A DNA stretch of 64,000 nt from AP-15 sp963747735. GTDB taxonomy: Bacteria > Pseudomonadota > Alphaproteobacteria > ATCC43930 > CGMCC-115725. The DNA lies in assembly GCA_963747735.1 (NCBI GenBank), contig CAVVGE010000006.1, forward strand, positions 248,001-312,000, read 5' to 3'. Positions 9,017 to 17,583 of the stretch are shown piece after piece. The notes below the pieces were generated by a model that was not told the origin of the DNA, did no database searches, and was given only the letters and a program-made list of their open reading frames with translations. A program made the translations under genes and the position numbers. Every line of letters starts with the position of its first letter. Positions within the stretch are counted from its first letter, which is position 1.

Positions 9017-9983
9017 TGCACGGTAATTACAAATATTATATCAGACATTATGGGCCGATCTACAGATATACTATATTGTACGCGGCGCCGACCTGATGCC
9101 CGCGGCCGCGCACCTTCGGCGATAGTGCATACCGTGAGCCCACTATTCGCGATCCACTGCACCAATCGTTCGAACTCGGAGAGCGGCCAGTCCAACGGGG
9201 TCGGAACCTCGGGGCAAACATGATGCAGACAGAAGATGGGCCACCCACCTCGGCCGATGTGCTCCTCGATCCCCGCGATCTGCGAATCCGCCGAAATGTG
9301 GGCGCGTGTGGGAATGCGCGTCAAAAAGCGGCGGTGACCGGGCAAATTTACCCCACGCCTTACCGAGAGGATAAAGTGGTAATAGCGCTGAGCGATCGGA
9401 TCCCATTCCAGCTTCCAAAGACTGAATGGCACAATGAAGGATTCCACATCGAAACCCAAATCTCTGAGAACGGTGCGAGAGTCTCTGGAGTTCCCGTTCC
9501 ATGCTTCCAAGCTTCAGGCGGCTCTCGAGATCCGATTTCGCGCGCGGGCGGACATAGATCAGGCCGTTCTCCACATCATGAAAGAAGCCCGACTCGGCCG
9601 CGCCCAGCGCTGCGAATGTCGGGCAGCGCGGCAAATAGGCCGAGTCCTCGACGACGGTGCCGACATCCGCCCACGGGCAGGCCGCGGTGAAGATGCCGTA
9701 GCCGGCGCGGCGACCATCCTTGCACCCCTCGTCCGCACAGGTCGGCGGCAATTTTTCCATGCGGCGATGGAACAGGCTATGCGAGGCGATCTCCCATCCC
9801 GCCGCGGCAAGCGCCCGCACGGTTTCCAGCGGCATCGCCTTTGGCGTTCGGGTGCCACAGCAGATGATCGCAGATGACTCCTACCGTCGCCGGCATCGAA
9901 TGCCGGGCTAGGACCGGCGCCGCATATTCGAAGGTCGAGCGGACACCGTCATCGAACGTGAAGCTTATCAGACCGGAACCCAT
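8983..9983 (-). pseudogene. Polysaccharide deacetylase (NodB-like) with two frameshifts
   Basis: On the minus strand ATG 9983 (AGGAC eight bases upstream) opens MGSGLISFTFDDGVRSTFEY, the NodB TFDDG motif. HPNAK is followed in the next frame by AMPLETVRALAAAGWEIASH; an extra base in the run at 9840-9842 explains this. A second shift lies at about 9470-9495, after SMERELQ, where the third frame gives RTVLRDLGFDVESFIVPF and on to a stop at 8983. GWEIASHSLFHR holds the SxxxH metal motif. The product would de-N- or de-O-acetylate a surface glycan. The last 110 bases overlap the restored end of the FkbM gene on the other strand, so a further undetected shift near 9110 is possible. Confidence 0.65.
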
Positions 9984-10083
9984 AGGGATCGTCCTGGCGT
10001 TCGCACCGCAGATCGATCGCTGTTTAGTCACTCCAAACCTCGATGACAAGGGTGAGAGCCAGGTCGTATCCAGAAAAAAGTCG

Positions 10084-10188
10084 CTGGCGTCGGTATATTG
10101 TCGGCTGGCGTCAGGTTGTTTTCAGCTTGCATCAGGTTATTTTCAGTTGGTGTCAGGTTATTTTAAGCTGGCGGTGGGTTACTCCCAG
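10084..10188. repeat. Five 21-bp tandem repeats in a 477-bp intergenic region
   Basis: Degenerate direct repeats with a period of exactly 21 bp: 10084-10104, 10105-10125, 10126-10146, 10147-10167 and 10168-10188. The core of the middle copies is GTCAGGTTATTTTCAG. The array lies between the divergent deacetylase start (9983) and the secreted-protein start (10461). A 21-bp period (two helical turns) is what iteron-like or multi-site operator arrays show. If translated on the plus strand it reads as a seven-residue repeat (LASGYFQ), but no credible gene contains it. Nothing else was found in 9984-10460. Confidence 0.75.
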
Positions 10189-10460
10189 TCAGAGATTGTG
10201 CCCGCCTCCGACCATTCACTGCGCTCCGCAGGTGCGATTTTCAGCAACGGGGAGGGACGCGAGCGCGGCAAACCATAACAAGCGGTTCCTAAGGGCTACG
10301 CCGACAAAGAGGTTCCATTTGCCAAAATATCTTGTATGCCGTATGCTGCTGGTTCCGTGTGCGAATTGCAATCCTGCCCTTTGGAGAACTGAAGGCGGTA
10401 GGATGGCTACGACGCCAATCGAACGGGGACTATTGTTTGTGATCAACCTGAGGCAATAAA

Positions 10461-11315
10461 ATGCAGCGGTCTTTATCCCGCCTCGTGGCCGCGCTCAGCC
10501 TTGCCGTCGCGCTCGCCACTATTGTAATGGCGGTCGACATCGTCGGCGCGGCGACAGTGCGGTCGGCGCCGCAGGCCTCACAGCGAAGCTTCAGCCGCTA
10601 TTGGTTTCTCACCCCGTCTGCGTTCTATCAATTGCACATCACGGATCCCTCTCTCGACGCTATGTTCAGCGGCCCGAACGCATATATGGCCTCCGACCGG
10701 CCGGCGATCAGACGGCTGTGGCATGGAAAAATATTCACCGTATACAAGCAATACGCGGCTTTTCTCGACGACGCACGCCAAGGGCGTGTCGATCCCGCGG
10801 CGAGCGTTGCGATGTACGACCCCGAGCGTTGGGCAGCGACGCCCATAGGGGAGACACGAGCCCCAGTGGCGTATGCTCAGATGTTTGCCGCGCTGGCGCA
10901 TCAGCAGGGGCGGCTGGCGATGATGACACCTTCCTGCCGGCTGCTGACTAGAACGCCGGGCTGGCGCGGGGGGTCTGTATTCGATGCCTGTGGGGCGGGC
11001 ATAGAGGCGACGATCGCACCCTACGCCGACATCCTTGATCTACAAGCGCAGTCGATGGAGGTCGATACCACCGCCTACGTTCGGCATATCCTCGATTGGG
11101 CCGCGCGGGCGAGAGCTACTAACCCGCGGGTAAAAATCCTTGCTCAACTCAGCACCGCGCCCACCCATGGCGCCTCCCCCGACGATCTTCTCCGTGCTGC
11201 TCTCGCAGTAGACCGGTATGTCGATGGGTATTGGATAGACATCGCCAGCAGACAGCCTGCCAGCGTGGCCGACGCGGTGACATTTTTTCGAGGTCTTCGC
11301 GCTTCCTACCAGTAA
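10461..11315 (+). CDS. Secreted protein of unknown function
   Basis: 284 residues. It has a clear signal peptide: basic MQRSLSRLV, then an Ala/Leu/Val-rich core with a probable cleavage after VGAATV or a nearby Ala (residues 25-32). The mature part has repeated Trp/Tyr positions (SFSRYWFLTPSAFYQLHI, DRYVDGYWIDIASRQP) and an alternating strand-helix pattern compatible with a TIM-barrel such as a glycoside hydrolase, but I see no catalytic signature. The start is supported by GAGG upstream. The context (deacetylase, sulfotransferase) suggests an exported glycan-related role; this is inference. Confidence 0.6.
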   Translation: MQRSLSRLVAALSLAVALATIVMAVDIVGAATVRSAPQASQRSFSRYWFLTPSAFYQLHITDPSLDAMFSGPNAYMASDRPAIRRLWHGKIFTVYKQYAAFLDDARQGRVDPAASVAMYDPERWAATPIGETRAPVAYAQMFAALAHQQGRLAMMTPSCRLLTRTPGWRGGSVFDACGAGIEATIAPYADILDLQAQSMEVDTTAYVRHILDWAARARATNPRVKILAQLSTAPTHGASPDDLLRAALAVDRYVDGYWIDIASRQPASVADAVTFFRGLRASYQ

Positions 11316-11331
11316 AAAGATGGGATCAGCC

Positions 11332-11361
11332 ATCCGCGGTGGCAAGGTGCTGGCCGCGGAT
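11332..11361 (+). terminator. Terminator-like hairpin after the secreted-protein gene
   Basis: ATCCGCGG (11332-11339) pairs perfectly with CCGCGGAT (11354-11361) across a 14-base loop, 17 bases after the stop at 11315. There is no U-tract, so intrinsic termination would be weak. Confidence 0.35.
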
Positions 11362-11494
11362 CAGTTATACCATTGACTACAGCCAGTTGCATTGCCGGGA
11401 CGATCACCACAGGCTAAAATATCGCGGAGCCGGTTGGGGTGCTGCGGCAGTCCATCGCTTTGGGCGGAGTGACAAGAAATTGGAAGGAGAGGGA

Positions 11495-12371
11495 ATGGGT
11501 CCACATTTTCTTTGCATTGGCGCGCCGAGATGTGGCACGACTTGGATGCACGAAAATCTGTATCGTCATCCGCGGATGCAGGAATTACCAGGTAAAGAGT
11601 TGAGGTTCTGGAGCAATCGGCGGAATTCCCAAGACAAGGCCAGCCGCATCGAGGTGTGGACTCGGCGTTGGCGCCGTCGACACCTAAGACTCGCCCGACC
11701 AGCTGGAATGGGGCCTAGAATGGCTGGAGCGTTATTCTCGATCTGATGATAGCCTCGACACATATCTTTCGCTGTTTGAGGCGCCGGCGGGCCGGTTGTG
11801 CGGTGACATGTCGGTCAACTTATGTCCGATAGAGTCGTCAGAGGTAAAAAGTATTAGGGAAAAATTGGATGACTTACCCATTTTTCTTCTAATTCGTGAT
11901 CCGATAGAGCGCGATTGGTCGGACGCGCAGCTCACTTTGCAGCATCATAAAACCGCGATGCAGCGAAGTGATGAGGAGTATATTAAATATATCGCGAGAA
12001 GTGCGTTGTCAAATGTATAGCAATTATCCCAAAATTATAGATATCTGGGGAAGATAATTTTACCTCGATTACATATATTTTATCTGGATGATATTTCGAA
12101 AAAACCGCAAGATATGATGCGAGAGGTATGTGAGTTTCTAAACATCGATCCAGACGCGCCGCAATTCGAAGCGACAGGTTGCACCAAATCCGGCATCGAT
12201 AGAAATGGGAAATTCGTGCGAACACCGAAGATTTATGAAGCTCAAAAGCCGATCAGCGAGCCGCTGATGGCCGAGCTGAAGGCTCGGCTCGGTGGCCACG
12301 CGGCCGCATGGCACGACCGGCATTTTTCGGGTCCGGCCACGCGCGAGGCATCCCCGACGCCGATCGAGTAG
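11495..12371 (+). pseudogene. Sulfotransferase (PAPS-dependent family), broken by several frameshifts
   Basis: ATG 11495 follows an excellent GGAAGGAGAGGG site and opens MGPHFLCIGAPRCGTTWMHE, the 5'-phosphosulfate loop of PAPS sulfotransferases. The frame is lost at about 11650-11710. It resumes in another frame (DQLEWGLEWLERYS) through PIFLLIRDPIERDWSDAQL, the 3'-phosphate-binding motif, to a stop at 12018. The adjacent frame gives SNYPKIIDIWGR, then HIFYLDDISKKPQDMMREV, running to 12371. Three or more indels are needed. The region is AT-rich, so this may be a decaying gene or poor consensus. If intact it would sulfate a surface glycan, and it lies with glycan genes. Confidence 0.7.
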
Positions 12372-12738
12372 TCCACATTGAACAGCCGCGAGGATAGGCA
12401 TTGGCAATCCTCACGGCCTTAGCGCACCTGAGCCGTAGAGCGTCCTCCCAGGTCGTGCCGATACTCCCGTGCTATCGGGCACCGGTGCCCGCGATCTGGG
12501 GCGGCACGCCGGTGGCTGGTCTTGGCCTCCGGGCAAGGGTCACCACCGCTTGCCCTTCCTAAGGGATCACGCGTCGGCCGAGCCGCTCGGCGGGCAGCGC
12601 CGGTTGCGAGGGGCGCCGGCTTGCGCCCGGCGGCGCGACCGCCGTCCCGATCGCCGCTTCAATTCGCCGCATGGTGCGCGGGCGTGGCTTTCGCGGCGCG
12701 ATGCGGGGCGCGGCGCGGCACCCGGCGCCGGGCCTCGG
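12372..12738. other. Non-coding stretch between the glycan island and the lgt operon
   Basis: No frame here looks like protein. The composition switches from AT-richer (before 12400) to very GC-rich (after 12570), marking the end of the low-GC island. A perfect palindrome CCCGGCGCCGGG lies at about 12721-12732, just before the promoter candidate. Confidence 0.5.
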
Positions 12739-12767
12739 TTGGCGCGCGGCGAGCCCGCGCCTATAAC
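12739..12767 (+). promoter_or_regulatory. Candidate sigma-70-type promoter for the lgt operon
   Basis: TTGGCG (12739-12744) and TATAAC (12762-12767) are separated by 17 bases, about 50 bases before the lgt start. The match to TTGACA/TATAAT is fair and the position is right. Confidence 0.45.
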
Positions 12768-12817
12768 TGCGCCGGCGAGCGGCATCCGGCCGCGGATCGC
12801 CCGTGCACGATTGGCCG

Positions 12818-13624
12818 ATGCCGTTTCTGACAATCCCGTTTCCTGCGATCGATCCCGTCGCCGTTTCGCTCGGACCCTTGGCGATCCGCTGGTACGCGCT
12901 CGCCTACATCGCCGGTCTGGTGATCGGCTGGCGCTATTGCCTCTTCCTCTCGCGCCGCCCGCCGGCGCTGGTCAACAGCCAGCATGTGGACGACTTCCTG
13001 GTGTGGGCGACGCTCGGCGTCGTCCTCGGCGGGCGCATCGGCTACATCCTGTTCTACAAGCCCGGCTACTACCTCGCCCATCCGCAGGAAGCGCTCTTCG
13101 TGTGGCATGGCGGCATGTCGTTTCACGGCGGAGCGATCGGGGTGACGGTCGCCCTCATTCTGTTCACCCGGTCGCGCCGGGTCCCGCTCTTCGCGTTTTC
13201 CGACATCATCACCGAGGCGGTCCCGATCGGCCTCTTCTTTGGCCGCATCGCCAATTTTATCAATGGCGAGCTGTTCGGCCGGCCGAGCGATGTTCCGTGG
13301 GCGATGATATTTCCGAATGGCGGCCCGGTGCCGCGCCATCCGAGCGAGCTTTACGAGGCGTTCTGCGAAGGCGTCCTGCTGTTCCTGCTGCTCTTCGCCG
13401 CCGAGCGGCTGGGGCTGCGCCGGCGGCCCGGTGTCGTGACCGGATTGTTTCTTGCCGGCTATGCGGTCGCGCGGATGTCGGGCGAATTGTTCCGCCAGCC
13501 CGACCCGCAGCTCGGCTATCTCATTCTCGGCACGACGATGGGCCAGCTGCTGTCGGCCCCGGTCTTGATCGCCGGTGTCGCCATCGTCTTCTGGGCGAGA
13601 CGCCGGCCGGCCGCGCGCTGGTGA
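12818..13624 (+). CDS. lgt: Prolipoprotein diacylglyceryl transferase
   Basis: Inner-membrane enzyme that moves diacylglycerol from phosphatidylglycerol to the lipobox cysteine of prolipoproteins. It shows the typical N-terminus (IPFPAIDPVAVSLGPLAIRW), the conserved HGGMSFHGG segment, the Lgt signature GRIANFINGELFGRPSD, and about seven hydrophobic segments. ATG 12818 (MPFLTIPFP) fits homologues; GTG 12803 is an upstream alternative. The stop overlaps the GTG start of the next gene by four bases (GTGA), so the two are translationally coupled. A lipoprotein gene lies two genes downstream. Confidence 0.95.
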   Translation: MPFLTIPFPAIDPVAVSLGPLAIRWYALAYIAGLVIGWRYCLFLSRRPPALVNSQHVDDFLVWATLGVVLGGRIGYILFYKPGYYLAHPQEALFVWHGGMSFHGGAIGVTVALILFTRSRRVPLFAFSDIITEAVPIGLFFGRIANFINGELFGRPSDVPWAMIFPNGGPVPRHPSELYEAFCEGVLLFLLLFAAERLGLRRRPGVVTGLFLAGYAVARMSGELFRQPDPQLGYLILGTTMGQLLSAPVLIAGVAIVFWARRRPAARW

Positions 13625-14740
13625 GCACCGCGGCGCTCGCCGCCAGGATCGCCCGGCGCATCGCCGCCGAAGGCCCGATCTCGGTTGCCGCCTTTATGGC
13701 GATGGCGCTGCACGATCCGAAGGACGGCTATTACATCGGCGCCGACCCGATCGGCGCCGCTGGCGACTTTGTCACCGCCCCCGAAATCAGCCAGATCTTT
13801 GGCGAGCTGATCGGGCTTTGGTGCGCGCGGATGTGGGATCTGATCGGCCGGCCCGACCCGGTGATCCTCGCCGAGCTCGGCCCCGGACGCGGCACCCTTG
13901 CCCAAGACCTGCTGCGCGCGGCCGGCACGGTGCCGGCGTTTCGCCGCGCGCTGCGCCTCTATCTGGTCGAGGTAAGCCCAGCGGTTGCGGGACGAGCAGG
14001 AGCGGCGCCTTGCCACAGCCGCACCGGTCTGGCTCGACGACATCGGCGACTTGCCCGCCGGTCCGTTGCTGCTCGTCGCCAACGAATTCCTCGATGCGCT
14101 GCCGATCCGCCAGCTCGTTCGCGGCCCCGCCGGCTGGTCTGAGCGAATGGTGGCGCTCGACGCGGCGGGCGCGCTGGTCTTTGCCGATCTGCCGGCGGGT
14201 CCGGCTGCAGCACTGCTGGCCGCGCAAAGAAGCCGCGGCGGCGAGCAGCCGGGCGATGTCGTCGAAATTTGCCCCGCCGCGCTGGCGCTCGCCGCGTCGC
14301 TGGGCAACAGGCTGGCGCACCAGCCGGGCGCGGCGCTCTTGATCGATTACGGTTACACCGATTTCGGCCGGGCCGGCGAGCGTCGGGGCGGAACCCTGCG
14401 AGCGGTCCGCAGGCATCGCCCGGTCTCGGCCTTGTCGTGCCCGGGCGCCGCGGATCTCAGCGCACATGTCGATTTCGCCGCTGTTGCAGAAGCCGGACGG
14501 CGCGCCGGCGCCGAAATTCGGGGGCCGGTGTCGCAAGCCCGGTTCTTGAATTCGCTCGGCGCGCAAGTCAGGCTCGCTGCCTTGTCGGCAGGCGCCTCCC
14601 CGGCCGAGCGCCGCACGCTCGAAGCGGGGCTCGAACGTCTGCTCGACCCGGAGGGGATGGGCGGTTTCGAGGTGATGGCCATGGTCTCGCCGGGATTGCC
14701 GGTGCCGGCCGATTTGGCGGTGCTGCGGGCAACGCCATGA
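13621..14740 (+). CDS. MidA/NDUFAF7-family SAM-dependent methyltransferase, one frameshift
   Basis: The bacterial homologue of the complex I assembly arginine methyltransferase NDUFAF7 (COG1565). GTG 13621 opens ALAARIARRIAAEGPISVAA, HDPKDGYYIG and the SAM motif ILAELGPGRGTLAQDLLRA. After YLVEVSPA the frame is lost; removing one G from GCGGTTG at about 13981-13984 restores LRDEQERRLATAAPVWLDDI, then VANEFLDALPIRQLV and LLIDYGYTDFG to the stop at 14740. The span is 1120 bases (3n+1), consistent with one inserted base. Everything else is intact, so a sequence error is the simplest reading. Overlaps lgt and pgeF by four bases on each side. Confidence 0.85.
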
Positions 14741-15504
14741 TCGCGCTCGACCTATTCGCCGCCGATGCCGGTATTCGCCATGCCTTTTTCACTCGCCAGG
14801 GCGGGGTCAGCGAGGGGCCGTTTCAGTCGTTGAATTGCGGCTTTGGCGCGGGCGATCCGAAGGAAGCCGTCGCGCGCAATCGTGCGATCGCGATGCAGCG
14901 TCTCGGTATACCGGCCGAGCGGCTGGTCACTTGCCGCCAGGTTCACAGCGCCGCCGTGGTGGCTGTCGCGGCCCCGTGGCGTCGCGAGGACGCGCCCCGC
15001 GCCGATGGGCTGGCGACGCGGGTCCCCGGCATCGCGCTCGGCATCCTTGCCGCCGATTGCGCCCCGATCCTGGTTTGCGATCCGGTGGCACGGGTTATCG
15101 GCGCGGCGCATGGCGGCTGGCGCGGCGCGCTCGGCGGCGTGGTCGAGGCGACGATCGCCGCGATGGCAGCGATGGGTGCGGCGCCGCGCCATATCCGCGC
15201 CGCGATCGGCCCCTGCATCGGCCCGCTCTCCTACGAGGTTGGCGCCGAATTCCCCGCGCCGATCCTCGCCGAGGATGCCGCCGCCCGCGTCTTTTTCGCC
15301 GATATGCCACAGAGGGGCCGACACCTCTTCGACCTTGCCGGCTATGTCGAGCACCGTCTGCGGCGGGCCGGGATCACCGAAGTGCATCGGGCCGGCCACG
15401 ATACGGTGGCCGAGGAGGCGCTGTTCTTCAGCTATCGCCGGGCCTGCCGGCACGGCGAAACGACCTACGGCCGTACCCTCTCCGCCATCGTTCTCGACGG
15501 CTAG
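14737..15504 (+). CDS. pgeF: Peptidoglycan editing factor / multicopper-like laccase-domain purine nucleoside phosphorylase
   Basis: 255 residues of the YfiH/PgeF family (formerly 'polyphenol oxidase'), which acts in the cytoplasm on wrongly built UDP-MurNAc peptides and also on purine nucleosides. The Zn-binding His/Cys motifs are visible: CRQVHSA, LAADCAPILVCDP, AAHGGWRGAL, and GPCIGPLSYEVG. FFTRQGGVSEGPFQSLN is the classic N-terminus. ATG 14737 overlaps the methyltransferase stop (ATGA). lgt-methyltransferase-pgeF is a common alphaproteobacterial order. Confidence 0.93.
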   Translation: MIALDLFAADAGIRHAFFTRQGGVSEGPFQSLNCGFGAGDPKEAVARNRAIAMQRLGIPAERLVTCRQVHSAAVVAVAAPWRREDAPRADGLATRVPGIALGILAADCAPILVCDPVARVIGAAHGGWRGALGGVVEATIAAMAAMGAAPRHIRAAIGPCIGPLSYEVGAEFPAPILAEDAAARVFFADMPQRGRHLFDLAGYVEHRLRRAGITEVHRAGHDTVAEEALFFSYRRACRHGETTYGRTLSAIVLDG

Positions 15505-15509
15505 CGGCG

Positions 15510-16397
15510 ATGCCGCCGGGCCGCGTCGCTGCTTGCGTTGCCGGGGCCGTGCTGTTGCTCTGCGCCTGTCAGCCTTTGCCGCATCCCTTTGCCGGCGATG
15601 TGCCAAAGCCCGGCGCGCCGATCCTGACGCTGCGCGACACCGCGAGCGTGGCGATCGCACCATTGGCCGGCGCGCCGCGGGCGACCGCGGAAAAGCTCGG
15701 GCCGGCGATGGCCGAGGCGTTGCAAAAGCACGACATCGCGGCCAGCGACCGGACCGCGAGCCTCGACAGCTACCATCTCACCGGCCGCATCCAGGAAATG
15801 GCCCCCGCCGGCGGGAAGACGGCGCTCGTGGCGTCGTGGCGGTTGAGCGATCCCTCGGGCAAGCTGGTCGGCGAGCGCGCGCAGCGCGTGGAGGCCGCCC
15901 AGGGCGATTGGCAGGCGGGCGACAAGGATGCCGTCACCCGTCTGGCGGCGGCCGGCGCCCAGGAAATCGCTGCGCTGATGGAGGACAAGGCCCCGGTCGA
16001 GGCCGAGCAGGGGGGCCGCGCCCGGCTCCTGATCCGCGGCATCGAGGGGGCTCCCGGCGATGGCGGCACCGCGCTCGAAACCGCGATCGCCACGCTGTTG
16101 AAACGGCAGGACCTCGCCATTGTTTCCGACCCGCAAGCCAAAGCAGATCTCGTGCTCGACGCGGTGGTCAAAGTTGCGGCACCCAAAGCAGGCAAGCAGA
16201 ATGTCAAGATCGTCTGGCGCGTGCGCCGCGCGGACGGCAGCGAAATCGGCACGGTCGGGCAGGAAAACAATGTGCCCGCCGGCCTGCTCGACGGTGCGTG
16301 GGGCGATGTCGCCTATGTGGTGGCGGCCTCGGCCCAGGACGGGATCATGGCGCTGGTCGCGCGCGGGGCGCCCGCCGCGTCGACCGGCAAATCCTGA
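15510..16397 (+). CDS. Lipoprotein of unknown function
   Basis: 295 residues. The N-terminus has a lipoprotein signal (VAGAVLLLCACQP) with the acylated cysteine at about residue 20, so it should be matured by Lgt encoded in the same cluster. The rest (DTASVAIAPLAGAPRATAEKL, SYHLTGRIQEM, LVASWRLSDPSGK, VKIVWRVRRADGSEIG) shows two similar alpha/beta halves, suggesting an internal duplication of a TolB-N/LPS-assembly-like fold. It begins five bases after pgeF and is probably in the same operon. No catalytic motif is seen. Confidence 0.75.
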   Translation: MPPGRVAACVAGAVLLLCACQPLPHPFAGDVPKPGAPILTLRDTASVAIAPLAGAPRATAEKLGPAMAEALQKHDIAASDRTASLDSYHLTGRIQEMAPAGGKTALVASWRLSDPSGKLVGERAQRVEAAQGDWQAGDKDAVTRLAAAGAQEIAALMEDKAPVEAEQGGRARLLIRGIEGAPGDGGTALETAIATLLKRQDLAIVSDPQAKADLVLDAVVKVAAPKAGKQNVKIVWRVRRADGSEIGTVGQENNVPAGLLDGAWGDVAYVVAASAQDGIMALVARGAPAASTGKS

Positions 16398-16475
16398 GCC
16401 CCCTCGTTGGCGGCCGGTGGCACCCTCGGAACTGGCCTTTGAATTGGCCCGAGGACCGACAATTCGATCAATTCG

Positions 16476-17543
16476 ATGCATCTCGACGACTTCGGTTTTG
16501 ACCTGCCGCGCGGCCTGATCGCCGACCACCCGTCGGAGCCGCGCGAGGCGGCGCGTCTGCTTTCCATCCCCGCTTCCGGCGCCTTCGACGACCGGCGGAT
16601 CGCCGACCTGCCGGCGCTGCTGCGGCCGGGCGATCTGTTGATCGGCAACGACACCAAGGTGATCCCGGCCCGGCTCGTCGGGCGGCGGGGGGCGGCGAGT
16701 GTCGAGATCACCCTTGCGCATGACGAGGGCGGCGGATCGTGGCGCGCCTTCGCCAAGGGCGCGCGCCGGCTGCATCCCGGCGACCCTTTGGCATTTGCCG
16801 AGGATTTCGCCGCGATCGTCGCCGAAAAGCTCGCCGATGGCAGCGTGCGCCTCAAATTCGATTGCGCCGGCGAGGCGTTTCGCACCGCACTCGCCCGCCA
16901 TGGGGCAATGCCGCTGCCGCCTTATTTAAAGCGCGCGCGGGGCGGCGATCCGCGCGATTTGGCCGATTACCAGACCATCTTTGCCCGCGCCGAGGGTGCT
17001 GTCGCGGCACCCACCGCCGGGCTCCATTTCACGCCGGCACTGCTGCGCGCGCTCGCGGGTCGCGGCATCGAATTGGCGACGCTCACACTGCATGTCGGGC
17101 CTGGCACGTTTCTGCCGGTCAAGACCGCCGACCCGCGCGCCCACAAGATGCACGCCGAATGGGGGATGCTGTCAGCCGAAACCGCGCGGCAGATCGCCGC
17201 CGCCAAACGCCGCGGCGGCCGTATTGTCGCGATCGGCACGACGAGCTTGCGCCTCCTCGAAACCGCCGCCAGCCCGACGGGCGGGGTCCAGCCCTTCGCC
17301 GGCGAGACTGGCCTCTTCATCACCCCCGGCTACCGATTTCGCGCGGTCGACCTGCTGCTGACCAATTTCCACCTGCCGCGCTCGACGCTCTTTATGCTGG
17401 TCGCCGCCCTCGCCGGCCTCGACCGCATCAAAGCCGCCTACAGCCACGCCATCGCCCGGCATTACCGCTTTTATTCCTACGGCGATGCCTGCCTGATCGA
17501 GCGCAGCGGTTGGGCAGCAGATCCGAAAATCCCGCCGGGATGA
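16476..17543 (+). CDS. queA: tRNA preQ1 S-adenosylmethionine ribosyltransferase-isomerase
   Basis: 355 residues. QueA transfers and isomerises the ribosyl moiety of SAM to preQ1-34 in tRNA, making epoxyqueuosine. Family landmarks are FDLPRGLIADHPSEPREAAR, LLIGNDTKVIPARL, PLPPYLKR, the strongly conserved EGAVAAPTAGLHFT, TLHVGPGTFLPVK, and LLTNFHLPRSTLFMLV near the C-terminus. It is followed after 40 bases by tgt and then queF, making a queuosine cluster. Confidence 0.96.
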   Translation: MHLDDFGFDLPRGLIADHPSEPREAARLLSIPASGAFDDRRIADLPALLRPGDLLIGNDTKVIPARLVGRRGAASVEITLAHDEGGGSWRAFAKGARRLHPGDPLAFAEDFAAIVAEKLADGSVRLKFDCAGEAFRTALARHGAMPLPPYLKRARGGDPRDLADYQTIFARAEGAVAAPTAGLHFTPALLRALAGRGIELATLTLHVGPGTFLPVKTADPRAHKMHAEWGMLSAETARQIAAAKRRGGRIVAIGTTSLRLLETAASPTGGVQPFAGETGLFITPGYRFRAVDLLLTNFHLPRSTLFMLVAALAGLDRIKAAYSHAIARHYRFYSYGDACLIERSGWAADPKIPPG

Positions 17544-17583
17544 CGGCGGAAATGCGCTTGCCGTTTCATAGGATTCGCGCGCG

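Noticed and set aside
9874..10278. Plus-strand frame with a seven-residue repeat (LASGYFQ)
   Set aside because: Half of it is antisense to the deacetylase; the repeat is better explained as the 21-bp DNA iterons.
12469..14142. 557-codon plus-strand frame over lgt
   Set aside because: Its Arg-rich translation has no family features; lgt and the methyltransferase occupy the other frames with clear signatures.
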